Assembly: GCA_021292165.1 (NCBI GenBank)
Contig: CM037879.1
Coordinates: 116,695,359-116,759,358 of the forward strand
Length of the DNA stretch: 64,000 bases
Direction: 5' to 3'
Source of the DNA: Shinisaurus crocodilurus
Taxonomy: Eukaryota > Chordata > Lepidosauria > Squamata > Shinisauridae
Within the stretch, counting starts at the first letter, position 1; every line of letters starts with the position of its first letter. This document shows, one piece after another, positions 21,206 through 30,377 of this stretch. The position numbers were made by a program, and so were the translations under genes. The notes under the pieces are model-generated. The model saw only the letters and a list, made by a program, of their open reading frames with translations. It was not told where the DNA came from and ran no database searches.

Positions 21206-21268
21206 GAGAGGGGGAGGCGCTAAATATAATTTAGCCTAGGGCGCCAAACTGCCCTGCACCGGTCCTGC
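21206..21268 (-). mobile_element. Orphan hAT terminus (CAGGACCGGTGC family)
   Basis: Read on the minus strand it starts CAGGACCGGTGCAGGGCAGT and continues GCGCCCTAGGC...TATTTAGCGCC. This is the same terminus as the complete 167-bp MITE at 39067-39233 and the half element ending at 38272. Its partner end was not found on the left, so this is a truncated or rearranged element embedded in the KCNT-carrying hAT. Confidence 0.7.
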
Positions 21269-21530
21269 CCACAATATAGCCGCGGGATCCGTGAAGCGAA
21301 CAAGGCGCGGGAGGGGCTCCCCTCCACGCCGCCCGCTCACCCGCAACTTCTCTCGGCTTCCCCCAGCTAGCCCAGGCTCGGCGTCACGTGGTGGCGATGC
21401 GAGGTGGGTAGCCCCCCAGCCCGGCGGGGTCGGCAAGGCGGCGGGCAGCAGGAGGCAGCCGCAGAAGTTCCGTCTCCTCCGCCGGCGCCGGCAGTCGCTC
21501 CGGGTGCCGTGACCGGCGGGCTTCCCCGCG

Positions 21531-21619
21531 ATGGGCGAGCTGAGGAAGGACGTGCCGTCGCTGCCACCCCGCTACCGCTTCCGGGACCTGCTGCTGCGCG
21601 ACTGGCAGGTGGAGGACAG
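21531..21619 (+). pseudogene. KCNT1/KCNT2-like first coding exon captured in the hAT
   Basis: KCNT genes encode Na+-activated K+ channels (Slack/Slick). The ATG at 21531 has a fair start context (cccgcgATGG) and a CpG-rich 5' region. The frame reads MGELRKDVPS then LPPRYRFRDLLLRDWQVED, and stops at a strong donor, GACAG|GTAAGAG (21619/21620). The core LPPRYRFRDLLL matches the conserved N-terminal peptide of KCNT1 and KCNT2, and the overall layout (about 30 residues ending D-R) fits their first exon. The next expected exon (VQVEFY...) was not seen downstream. Which paralogue donated it is uncertain. Frame and donor are intact, so a spliced transcript starting here is possible. Confidence 0.75.
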
Positions 21620-22796
21620 GTAAGAGTGGGGGGTGGGGGGAAGCCGCTGTGGGAGCCCCTCTTGGACGGATCCTGCTTTTTGGAAGGGAGAGGGATCGCT
21701 GGCTCCCGCAACCGGCTGGCTTTCAGAGAAGAGTTCCCCTGACCATGTGCAGAATTCCTCTTGCCCCCACTTGATGGTTAGCTGTTGATTTTTAGATAGT
21801 CGTGGCCCTAGATCAGCCTTCTCCAGCCTGGTGCCCTCCGGGTGTTTTTGGACTTCTGCTGCCCTCGGCATGGCCAGGGGCCAGGAATGATGGGAGTTGT
21901 AGTCCAAGACACTTGGAGCGCACCAGGTTGGGGAAGGCTGCCCTAGTTAATCAGGGCCATGGGGAATAACTCCACTGCACCCCACCTGGCCTGAAACATA
22001 ACCGATTGTGCTGATGCCCTTAAGCGCCCCTTCTCATCTTCTGCCTGGTCTCTCTTCTGCTGTATGACTGTGGCAGAATCCCATCCTACATTAAGTCTGT
22101 TGGGTACTGGGTTCAAATCCCAAACCAGCCATCCATTTCCCAAAGTGAACCTTACTGCTGGGAAGAAGAATCAAAGCCACTCGTGTCTGCCTTGGAGACA
22201 TGGGAATCTCAGTGTCTCCTTCAACTGGTTAGTAGCATATTCACATACTTCTCTGTTGTCCTACTCCTGCTACTTTCCAGAAGAGTTCCCACTTCAAGGG
22301 TGATGTGAGGGAATAGGCAGAAACAGTCATTTCCCCAGGCCCATCCCTCCCATCCAGTCCTGCGCAGAACCGCACTGCCTCCAAGGCTGGAAGGAGCTCT
22401 GCTTCTAACTGGGGCCAGGTCCCTGATGCAAAAGTTCTGTTCTGCCACAGTTACTTTGTAAAGAGGTAGGCCTTGGGGTGTCACACTTGAGGGATGCTGC
22501 CTTTGTAGACTGGAAAAGTGAAGAAGGAAGTGCTGTTTACATGAAGGAAAGTGGCCTTCCCGTGCCTGGTGCCCTCCAGATGTGTTGGACTACAACACCC
22601 AGTTGGGAGTTGTAGCCCAACACATCTGGAGGGCGCCAGGTTTGGGAAGGCTGAAATCCACACAGACTTTAAACACGGAGCGCGGTTTAAGCCAACAAAA
22701 TATTTTGTCGCATATCACAGTTGATCTGTGGAACTCTCTGTTAGCAGCAGCAGCAGCAGCAGCAGCAGAGATGCCCAGGTATGGAATTTAGAGCAG

Positions 22797-22928
22797 TGTT
22801 CTCCAACCTTGGGTCCCCAGATGTTTTTGGCCTACAACTCCCAGCATGCCCCAGCCAGCGAAGCTGGCTGGGGCATGCTGGGAGTTGTAGGCCAAAAACA
22901 TCTGGGGACCCAAGGTAGGAGAACACTG
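22797..22928. mobile_element. Near-perfect foldback MITE inside the hAT
   Basis: Starts CAGTGTTCTCCAACCTTGGG and ends with its inverted copy, ...GGAGAACACTG. The arms ('atgtttttggcctacaactc'/'gagttgtaggccaaaaacat') meet around 'ccagcgaagctgg'. Flanks 'tttagag' match at 7 of 8 bases (hAT-type TSD). The long high-identity stem implies a young insertion. Confidence 0.85.
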
Positions 22929-23315
22929 GTTTAGAGGGCATGAGGTATGTAAACTTTTGCTAGGTGGGGCATCAAGGCTTCTGGCTTAGCCTGTTAACCT
23001 GAAGCAACGAAGGATTGGTCTGGAACAGGGAGCAGAACCTCCGGTTCACTCGTTTGCAAAAGAGAGAGCGCACAATTTTGTGAGAGTTGGAGACAAGATA
23101 TAACACCTTGGCGGGATTGTTCGGCTACTAATTTTGGCACCGGCTGCCCATAACTGAGATGGGGCAGTGCAAAGAGCCCTGACATTCAGAGTGACTTCTA
23201 TTTCTGTCCCCAAAGAGAGACTTCTCTAATTAAAAGTAGCATCCCCAGCACATTTAACCGGCATGTGGATAAAAGAGAAAGTAAGGGAGAGTTGGGTGTG
23301 TAATTGCTGCAGAGA

Positions 23316-23498
23316 AAAGGTGAGCGTTCATTTTCAGCATTAAAACGTGTGAAAAATGAACTAAGGTCTTCCATGGGTCAGGAGCGTTTAAATGCGCTCT
23401 CTCTGTTGTGCATTGAAAATGGTTTGCTGAACGAGCTTAATCTTGATTCTACAATTGAGGAATTTGCAAGTAAAAAAGCAAGAAAAGTTAATGTGTAA
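23316..23498 (+). pseudogene. hAT transposase C-terminal dimerisation region, remnant
   Basis: The frame contains ERSFSALKRVKNELRSSMGQ followed by ERLNALSLLCIE. This is the conserved hAT dimerisation core (ERxFSxLKxIKxxLRSxMxQERLxxLxxLxIE), and it ends at a natural-looking stop. The N-terminal zinc finger and RNase-H-like catalytic core are absent, so the element is non-autonomous. Its position just inside the right terminus is where an autonomous relative would end its gene. Confidence 0.9.
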
Positions 23499-23706
23499 TT
23501 TTAACTTTTATTGTTAAATTTTAACAATATTTAAATTGTTTATATAGTTTATGTTTATTTAATCTACCAGTTTGATTCATTTAGTTTAAATGCAGGTTAG
23601 AGTTCAGTGAATAACCTGTTTGTGTGTTTAAAACTAGTGGTTGCTATTTATTTCAAGAGTTACTCTCTGCACCATAATCATAACTCAGGCTGTATTGATT
23701 ATGATG

Positions 23707-23707
23707 C

Positions 23708-23742
<35 letters not shown>
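23707..23742. repeat. (AAT)n microsatellite
   Basis: About 12 AAT units. Similar runs lie at 17815-17842, 27355-27395 and (ATT)n at 30328-30375. Confidence 0.95.
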
Positions 23743-23747
<5 letters not shown>

Positions 23748-24084
23748 TAAGGAACAAATTTTTATGAGCCAAACATCATACACTTATATTTAAATTGTTT
23801 ATATGGTTTATGTTTATTTAAAAATGGTTGTTGTGAATGTTCTATTTATAACGGTTTTATTGAGTTAACAAGCTTATTGTTTACAAAAAAAGAAATATTT
23901 TCAATATGTTTCTGTTTTGGCACTTTAATGGTAATTAAAATATTTAATTTGTTTTAATATAAAATTGCGTCTTCATTTTATTTATTTCCATAAAAAGCCT
24001 CACCAAAATCCTCAGCACCAGGCCCATAATGCTCTTAATCCGGCCCTGGTTGGCTTTATGCCTGTTCTGCTGGATTCATCGGTC

Positions 24085-24295
24085 GCTGTCTTTTACCAGG
24101 TCGGATCATTGGTCCATCTAGCCCAGTATTATCTACTGTGATTGGCAGCAGCCCTCCAGGGTTTCAGGCAGGAGTTTTCCCATCACCTGCTACCTGATCT
24201 TTCTTTAAAAAATAAACCAGACACATTGGGCATTGAGCCTGGGACTTTCTGCATGCAAAGCAGGTGCTCTACCAGGGATTTGCAGTCCCTCCCCA
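24085..24295 (-). repeat. Second tRNA-derived SINE family, degraded, reverse
   Basis: Contains 'ccatctagcccagtattatc', 'tttcaggcaggagttttccc', 'gagcctgggactttctgcat' and 'gcaaagcaggtgctctacca'. On the minus strand this gives a tRNA-like B box. The intact relative is at 48134-48314. Confidence 0.6.
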
Positions 24296-24579
24296 ATGAG
24301 TGAAACTCCAGGCCAAATATTTATTGCCCATTTCTCTTCTATTTCCACTCCCCCCTACAGCAGTTCACAAAAGCTTCCATCCTCCTTAAATAAAAAGAGG
24401 AGATAATTAGGGGTCCTCAGATATACTGGTATGTTTTATTTCGAACTTCTGAAAATCCCAGATTAATGTTATGATGTCTGAAAATAGATACTTGTTTCCC
24501 CACTTTTTTTTTTTTTTTTTGACATAAACAAGTATCTGATGTGTCTATGGATCTTAGGCTGCGTCTTATTCAGTAAAAA

Positions 24580-24753
24580 CTTTTGTTTCGTGTCTATTAG
24601 ACGCTGCAGCATCTCTTTAATAAGGGGGTTCGTCTACGTCAGCTAATTGCTGGAGGTGTAACACAGCTAATGCTTCTTTTAAGCAAAGGAGGAGGAGGAT
24701 TATGTAAGCCGCCTTGGGTTCCTTTAAGGAAAAAAGGCGGGGTATAAATATAA

Positions 24754-24784
<31 letters not shown>

Positions 24785-25134
24785 TGGCAATGCGCACTGG
24801 TTGCCCCCTTTGGGGGAGGAGGTCATTATACGGATAAATTGTGTATCGGAACAGTCCTTAATAGTTACTGATGTATATGATCATTAAATTATCTGCCTGC
24901 TTCTTGGAAGTTAACGCATGGTAAGTGCAAATGGATTCTCTGTGCCCTTCTGACGGCTAAAAGACCGCTATTACAACACTGGAAGGATAAATGATCACCT
25001 CCTATAATGCAATAGATTGAAGACCTTACAACGCTTTCAGCATTTGAACAAGTGATGTATAGATGCCACCTGCGAATGGATACTTATATGAGTATTTGGT
25101 CTGCCTTTGTTGAAGTTTATGTATAGTTCTTAGG

Positions 25135-25174
<40 letters not shown>

Positions 25175-25268
25175 CATTTCTTATATGTGCGTTGAAATTG
25201 ATCTATTCAAATCTATGTAGTCACATTTTTTCTTTTGTTGAAATTTTATAATAAAAATAAGTTTAAAA
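24580..25268 (+). repeat. Probable L1-like LINE 3' end with inserted SINE
   Basis: Broken frames around 24.93-25.09 kb read like the end of an L1 ORF2 (TAKRPLLQHWKD ... FEQVMYRCHLRMDTY), followed by an AT-rich tail ending 'ttttataataaaaataagtt'. A 5'-truncated SINE ('gccgccttgggttcctttaa' to the AAATA repeat, about 24680-24778) sits inside. A (CT)n run is at about 25138-25166. Assignment rests on short translated patches. Confidence 0.4.
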
Positions 25269-25269
25269 A

Positions 25270-26613
25270 ACAAGTGGATGTTGACAATTACATGTACGTA
25301 AGTGTCAATATTCACAGGATCATATCTGAGTTTTAGGACATTCACAAAATTTGTCTGGGATGGTCAGCATTCACATATGATAGCGACATTCACCAGTTTG
25401 GGGGCATTCACTGTAATATATCTTGCATATTTTTAAAGCGTAGTTATTAAATGCCTAACATCTTCCCAATGTGGGTGGAGGGATGCAAATTCAAATGCAT
25501 AAATCTTTTTCTGCTTAGATGAATGAAACAAGCCCTCTACATTAGGTCACTCTAGGGCTAATTTTGTGACATATGAAAGATTTTCGCCCCTGTTATAGAT
25601 ACTAACTGTGTAAGACCACATTTATGACATCCTTCCTAATCATAAACATGTTAACCCTGACTGAATGATCTGTGTACCATCAGATTTCATTGCATCTGGG
25701 GATAATGCAGAAGAACTGTGATTTTTAGTAAATCTACTGGGATGAATGAGGAAAACATTGATGGCGCGTGAGTGACAGCAGAGCCCCGTGTTTGCGAGAT
25801 GGGAGATTAAAAATCCTGTTCGTGTGTAGAGGCCCATAAATCCACACACAGAAATCCAGATCTTTCTCCCCCTCTCTCTGCGCAGCGTGCAGCGTTTCGG
25901 ATGCAATCAGCCAGCCAGCTTTCCAGCCTGTAATCCGACTCCAGCAGCCAGCTCCCCCGTTTGCAGATAGCAAGGAAAAAACTCTGTAACTCCACAGGTC
26001 TATTCTACCTGTTTATTTACTTAGCAAAGTAATATTCTACAGAGTATACATTTCCTAGTTACAGTCCATGTGCAGAGTACAATGCATAGCAAGCATTTAT
26101 TCCAGTGGAGCAAGTTGAGCTTTACCCCACCACAGCAAAGACGTTACATTGTTGCATAAGTCCAGCAAGCAATAGTCAGAAGAAAAGAGTGAAGAGAGAG
26201 AACAGTCCTGCTCCTCTCTAAAATGGCTGCAGACAGAAAAACAAGTCAGTACGTCACCAGAACATCTAAACCATGTGGCTAGCTCATACTGTTTCCCAAG
26301 CCTAGCTTTCCCATGAGAAATAACACGGGCAAGTAGGAAGACACAACATTCTTGTTTACCGCCATTCTGTTCCTTCCATGTTGTAAACAATGTGCTCCAG
26401 CTTGTGAATGTGATACATATCACAACAAACATTTGGATGAGTGCAAAGGAATTCTTATGCACATTGTTACATTGGGAAGTCCTACTTATTTCATTGGAAG
26501 TTATCACTATGTATAGAATTGCAGCTTTCCAAGTGGATCACCCTGACACTGGAACATCTCACTCCACTCTTCACAAAATGTCTATGGCTGTATGAATTAG
26601 ACTATGATTAAAT
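25270..26613. other. Intergenic sequence, possible degraded LTR DNA
   Basis: No gene recognised. 25.7-26.5 kb reads like retroviral-type LTR or leader sequence (TTTATT signals, pyrimidine-rich runs), but I could not find paired ends or a duplication. Confidence 0.3.
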
Positions 26614-26618
26614 AATAA

Positions 26619-27354
26619 TGTGAAGAGAAAGCCATAGCCCACACACACACACACACACACACACGTATATGCACACATACCGCAAGATAGCATCAGACAC
26701 CCAAGAATCACAATAGGAGTCATTAACATGCCCCCTGGCAAGTCCCTGGTCTGGCAGCCGAAGGAGCTGTGGAATATTCATTCCCAGGTGTTGGATAGAA
26801 GAAAGGAACAGCCAAAGACTCCTAGGTGCCTGGCAAACAAGAAAAACCAGTCGTGCCAGGAGGGGGCACGACAAGAAGGAGGGGCCCCAACAGAGGGTAT
26901 AAAGCCCAGGGTCAGTGGCGGGAAAAGGGTTGTTGGTCGTGAGGCAGCAAGCTGCAAGGTCCATGGCTCAGGTCAAACCACCTTCAACCCTGGGGGAGCT
27001 CCCAGTGAACAACGCTAACATAGAACAACCCTTTTGGAGTTAAGCGGCTTTCTAGGAACAAGGCATTTCCAGGTACGACTGTCTGTATTGCTTTTGCGGC
27101 TCGCTACCAGCTCAATTGTAGCTGTGTGCTTAGCGTGGTGCTTTGTATATGTTCTGTTACGCTCCATTAAACTCTGTTTACCCATAACAGTGTAGTAGCG
27201 TCCATTCAAAACTCGGTCTCCTCGCTTTGCCTGCGTTATAATTGGTCGCGGCTTCTGCCAGAGAACTGCGTACCGCTGATAGAGGGCTACCCGAGTCCGG
27301 GTTAACCCGAGTGGCCGAACCCGCCAAGAAGGACAGTTGCAGTCTTTCTCCACA
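26619..27354 (+). mobile_element. Solo LTR (second family) with 5-bp TSD
   Basis: Starts TGTGAAGAGAAAGCC followed by an (AC)n run, and ends CAGTCTTTCTCCACA. The TSD is AATAA on both sides (26614-26618, 27355-27359), although the right copy overlaps an AAT repeat. A TATA-like 'gagggtataaagcccagggt' near 26893 and 'cattaaactctg' near 27165 fit U3 promoter and polyadenylation roles. Sequence such as 'ttgttggtcgtgaggcagca' recurs inverted at 36.1-36.2 kb in a relative. Confidence 0.8.
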
Positions 27355-27396
<42 letters not shown>

Positions 27397-27424
27397 CAAC
27401 TAGCAAAGCAATACTTTATATACA

Positions 27425-27625
27425 AACCCATGAGGTGCTGGGCTAGACCCAGGGAGACTTGGGTTCAAATCCCCTCTCAGCCATAAAGCTCAGTGGGTGA
27501 CCTTGAGCCAGTCACTCTGTCTCATCCTAGCTACCACACAGAACTGGTGTAAGTATAAAATATGGGAAGGAAGTAAGCACTATGACCTGCTTGGAGGAAA
27601 AGATGGAATATATAGATGCAGGGTT
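27425..27625 (+). repeat. Old tRNA-derived SINE copy
   Basis: 'gggttcaaatcccctctcag' (B-box-like), 'agctcagtgggtgaccttga', 'ccagtcactctgtctcatcc' align with the 421-663 family at lower identity. Confidence 0.7.
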
Positions 27626-28214
27626 GAATCCAGATTTAGTCATACTTAGAGCAGACTCATTGAAATTAATGGGACATAAGTTAGAGTGCAATCGCCCATC
27701 TGGCCGGGTGCCCGGCCAGATGGGCGATTAATAAATATAAGAAATAAATAAATAAATAAATAAATCCTATACACATTTACTTGGGCATAAGCCTCAATGG
27801 GACTTATTTCTAAGTAGACCTGCATAGGATTGGACTGTTACGGTGCAATCCTACAGACTGTGTCCTCTCGGATCAGAAGCCCCCAAACACCGATCTCCTA
27901 TATTTTTTCTAGACAGACTTTTCAGCCCATCTAGCAAGAGCCTTTTGCAGGAGAAGGAAAGGAATCTGAAGGAGACTCAGGATAAATCCTATCACCTCTC
28001 TGGTCTCCTCCCCTCCCCTCACCACCAACTGGAATGCCTCCTTTTCCCCCCTCTCCAAGATTGACCTTGGAGAGGCAGCTGGCATGGTTCTCTCCACACC
28101 AGCTACCAGAGAAGGCAGGGCGGGGGTCAGATCTCTGACTCCCCCTTCCAAGGTCAGAGACCTGTGTTCGACCTTGGAAGGGTTTTTTTGATCCATCCTC
28201 AAAAGGGGGTTGAT

Positions 28215-28475
28215 GCTTTATTTATTTATTATTATTTATTAATTATATTTATGAATCGCCCATCTGGCCAGACATCCAGCCACTCTGAGCGATGTACAGT
28301 CCAATAAAACACAAGAGGGGGGGGGAGGGAAACACACACACACAGTATAAAACGCAATTAAAAACAGTACAAAACTTAAAAATCCTAACCCACTCCATAT
28401 TCCCACCTGAAAAGCCACGTTTTTAATGCCCGGTGGAAGCTAATCAAGGAAGGGGCATGGCGGAGGTCATGCTTG
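28215..28475 (-). repeat. LINE 3' end (reverse)
   Basis: TTTATT repeat, then 'tatgaatcgcccatctggcc', 'actctgagcgatgtacagtc' and 'aaaagccacgtttttaatgc'. The plus-strand equivalent ends at 43.09-43.17 kb ('gattgtacatcacctagggt' ... 'aggtgggcgattcaag'). A non-LTR retrotransposon 3'UTR is likely; the clade is not determined. Confidence 0.55.
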
Positions 28476-29276
28476 TTCTCTTAGTCTCATAACTTATGTC
28501 CCATTGATTTCAGTGGGTCTACTCCAAGTATGACTAAATCTGGATCCAACCTGTAATAAAGAAATACATTAAGGCTTTGAAACATGGCACAGATCAGGGG
28601 GCACATTCCCCTCTTTCTGTCTTCATCGTACAAGAAATATTTACAGCATTTTCAGTGGCACAATCCCAGCTATGCACCAGGTGAGTAAAGAAGACCTTCC
28701 TTTCTTTTTTTAAATCAAGGACTTGGCATCAGACAATATATTTCTGCACAAGCAAATCAAACTGAGATGTAGAGCAACTAGATTTGTAAAAAAAATGGAC
28801 AAGGAAGGCAGGAGGAAGATCGGAAGAGAAAAGGAGCTGAGATCCAATTGATACAAGGCCTTGAGAAAGACAACAAGGTGTTTGCACAGCCTTTAAGGGC
28901 TAAACTGCCAGCAGTGTCTCTATCAGTGTTTGCTACAATAAAACGGTCTCAGATGCTTAAATGTAAACATTGATTAAATGTTCAGCATCCTGCTGATGAG
29001 AGGTTGATTCAAATGGTTAACCCCTCAACTCTGCATTCAAATTGTTTTCTTAACCTTGTACTCACTGAAAACTATATCAGGTTTTCTTGTAACAAAGCTC
29101 TTCTTTGTTAGTCCCAACAAAAAACACCTTGGAAATACAAATACTGACTGTCTTTGAGAGAGAGACTGAACTCAATGGGACTTACCTGGCTGATGTACAG
29201 GTATCCTGGCTCTAGTGGTATGTGGTCTCCATCTAAAATTCCATCAGTCACCAAGGTTACCATTCCCCTTTGTACC

Positions 29277-29315
<39 letters not shown>

Positions 29316-29820
29316 CAAAGTATGATACCAGTCACACTATGGTAGGGCCATTGCCATTGCAAAGAGAAAGCCAATCCAAAATATGGAAGCAGGAGCAGTT
29401 GCTTGCAGAGGAATAAGCATCTCCATAATGCCCCATATCGCTCAGTTTATATGTTTAATTTGACTGGGCCACAACTTCAGTACTATTCCTTCCCAAACAT
29501 TGATCTAGTTTGCACAACACAATAGCCCATCATGGGTTAATTAACCCTCGAGGGGCTCCGGTGCATGCATGCCACCATTATGAATACGCAACCCCCAACC
29601 AGGGGTTGCCATGGCTTGTCATGTCATGCGACCCCAGCTGGCAGGGCTTATTTGAGGGATAAACAACAGTCTGTTGTACGGTTGTGCCAAGGTTGTTTAA
29701 CCCTCAAATAACCCCCAGTTTCATATTCAGCATGATGGCCAGCACACACCGCAACTCCTCGAGGGTAAATTAACTGAGGATGGGCTGCCATGTCATGCAA
29801 ATCAGCCCACTGTCATTCAG
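28476..29820. other. Intergenic; foldback pieces and a GA microsatellite
   Basis: A (GA)n run lies at 29281-29310. A foldback-type repeat with 'gggttaattaaccctcgagg' and 'gtttaaccctcaaataaccc' spans about 29505-29810. No gene recognised. Confidence 0.4.
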
Positions 29821-29823
29821 GTA

Positions 29824-30070
29824 AGTTTATTTATTTATTTATTTATTATATTTATACCCCGCCTTTTTTCCTTCAAGGAACCCAAGGAGGCTTACATAAT
29901 CCTCCTCCTCTCCATTTTATCCTCACAACAACCCTGTGAGGTAGGTTAGGCTGAGAGTCAGTGACTGGCCCAAAGTCACCCAGTGAGTTTCATGGCCAAG
30001 CAGGGACTAGAACCCGGATCTCCCGAGTCCCAGTCCAACACTCTCACCACTACTCCACACTGGCTCTCTA
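29824..30070 (-). repeat. tRNA-derived SINE, full length, reverse
   Basis: TTTATT repeat, 'tataccccgccttttttcct', through to 'ctactccacactggctctct'. High identity to the copy at 16050-16301. Confidence 0.92.
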
Positions 30071-30321
30071 AGTGTAGGTAGTTAATACTGCCACCCTCTC
30101 AAGACTTACTATGGTTAACGCCCATGGCTGCAGGTTAAGAGAGAAAGTGAAAGCTCCTGACATTTTTGGTCCTCTGTGGTGCCATTTCTCCTTCCATGCA
30201 TTCCCAGCAGCTTCTCCCAGCTAGGGATTGGGGGAGGGGAGAGAGAAATGTGTTTAGTTCACATTTTAATGTCAGCTGACCTAACTGTGCCCTTCGATCT
30301 GAGTGGAGAGGCGGGTAAGAA

Positions 30322-30375
<54 letters not shown>

Positions 30376-30377
<2 letters not shown>

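Larger units (their letters stand above)
20776..24048. mobile_element. hAT transposon carrying a KCNT-like promoter and first exon plus transposase remnant
   Basis: The left end is CAGGGCCGGATTAAGA and the right end TCTTAATCCGGCCCTG: 16-bp perfect terminal inverted repeats. The 8-bp TSD GTTGGCTT is perfect (20768-20775, 24049-24056). The 3273-bp unit contains, in order: a GC-rich inverted repeat (20943-21100); the terminus of another hAT family (about 21206-21268); a CpG-rich promoter and first coding exon resembling KCNT1/2 (about 21270-21619) with a donor; a stretch that looks intronic with foldback MITEs (21.82, 22.56 and 22.80 kb); and the C-terminal end of a hAT transposase (23316-23498) before the 3' terminal sequence. 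The host fragment sits where most of the transposase should be. The family differs from the 17.48-kb element: termini and internal sequence are unrelated. Confidence 0.92.

Noticed and set aside
18373..21619. Reading TMEM175, DHRS11-like and KCNT-like exons as three resident genes in a gene-dense CpG cluster.
   Set aside because: Each group lies exactly between hAT inverted termini with perfect 8-bp TSDs, only first exons are present, one is frameshifted and one is cut mid-domain.
17477..24048. Functional theme: two captured exons both come from potassium channels.
   Set aside because: Two cases are too few, and first exons without transmembrane cores carry no channel function. CpG-island capture explains the data better.
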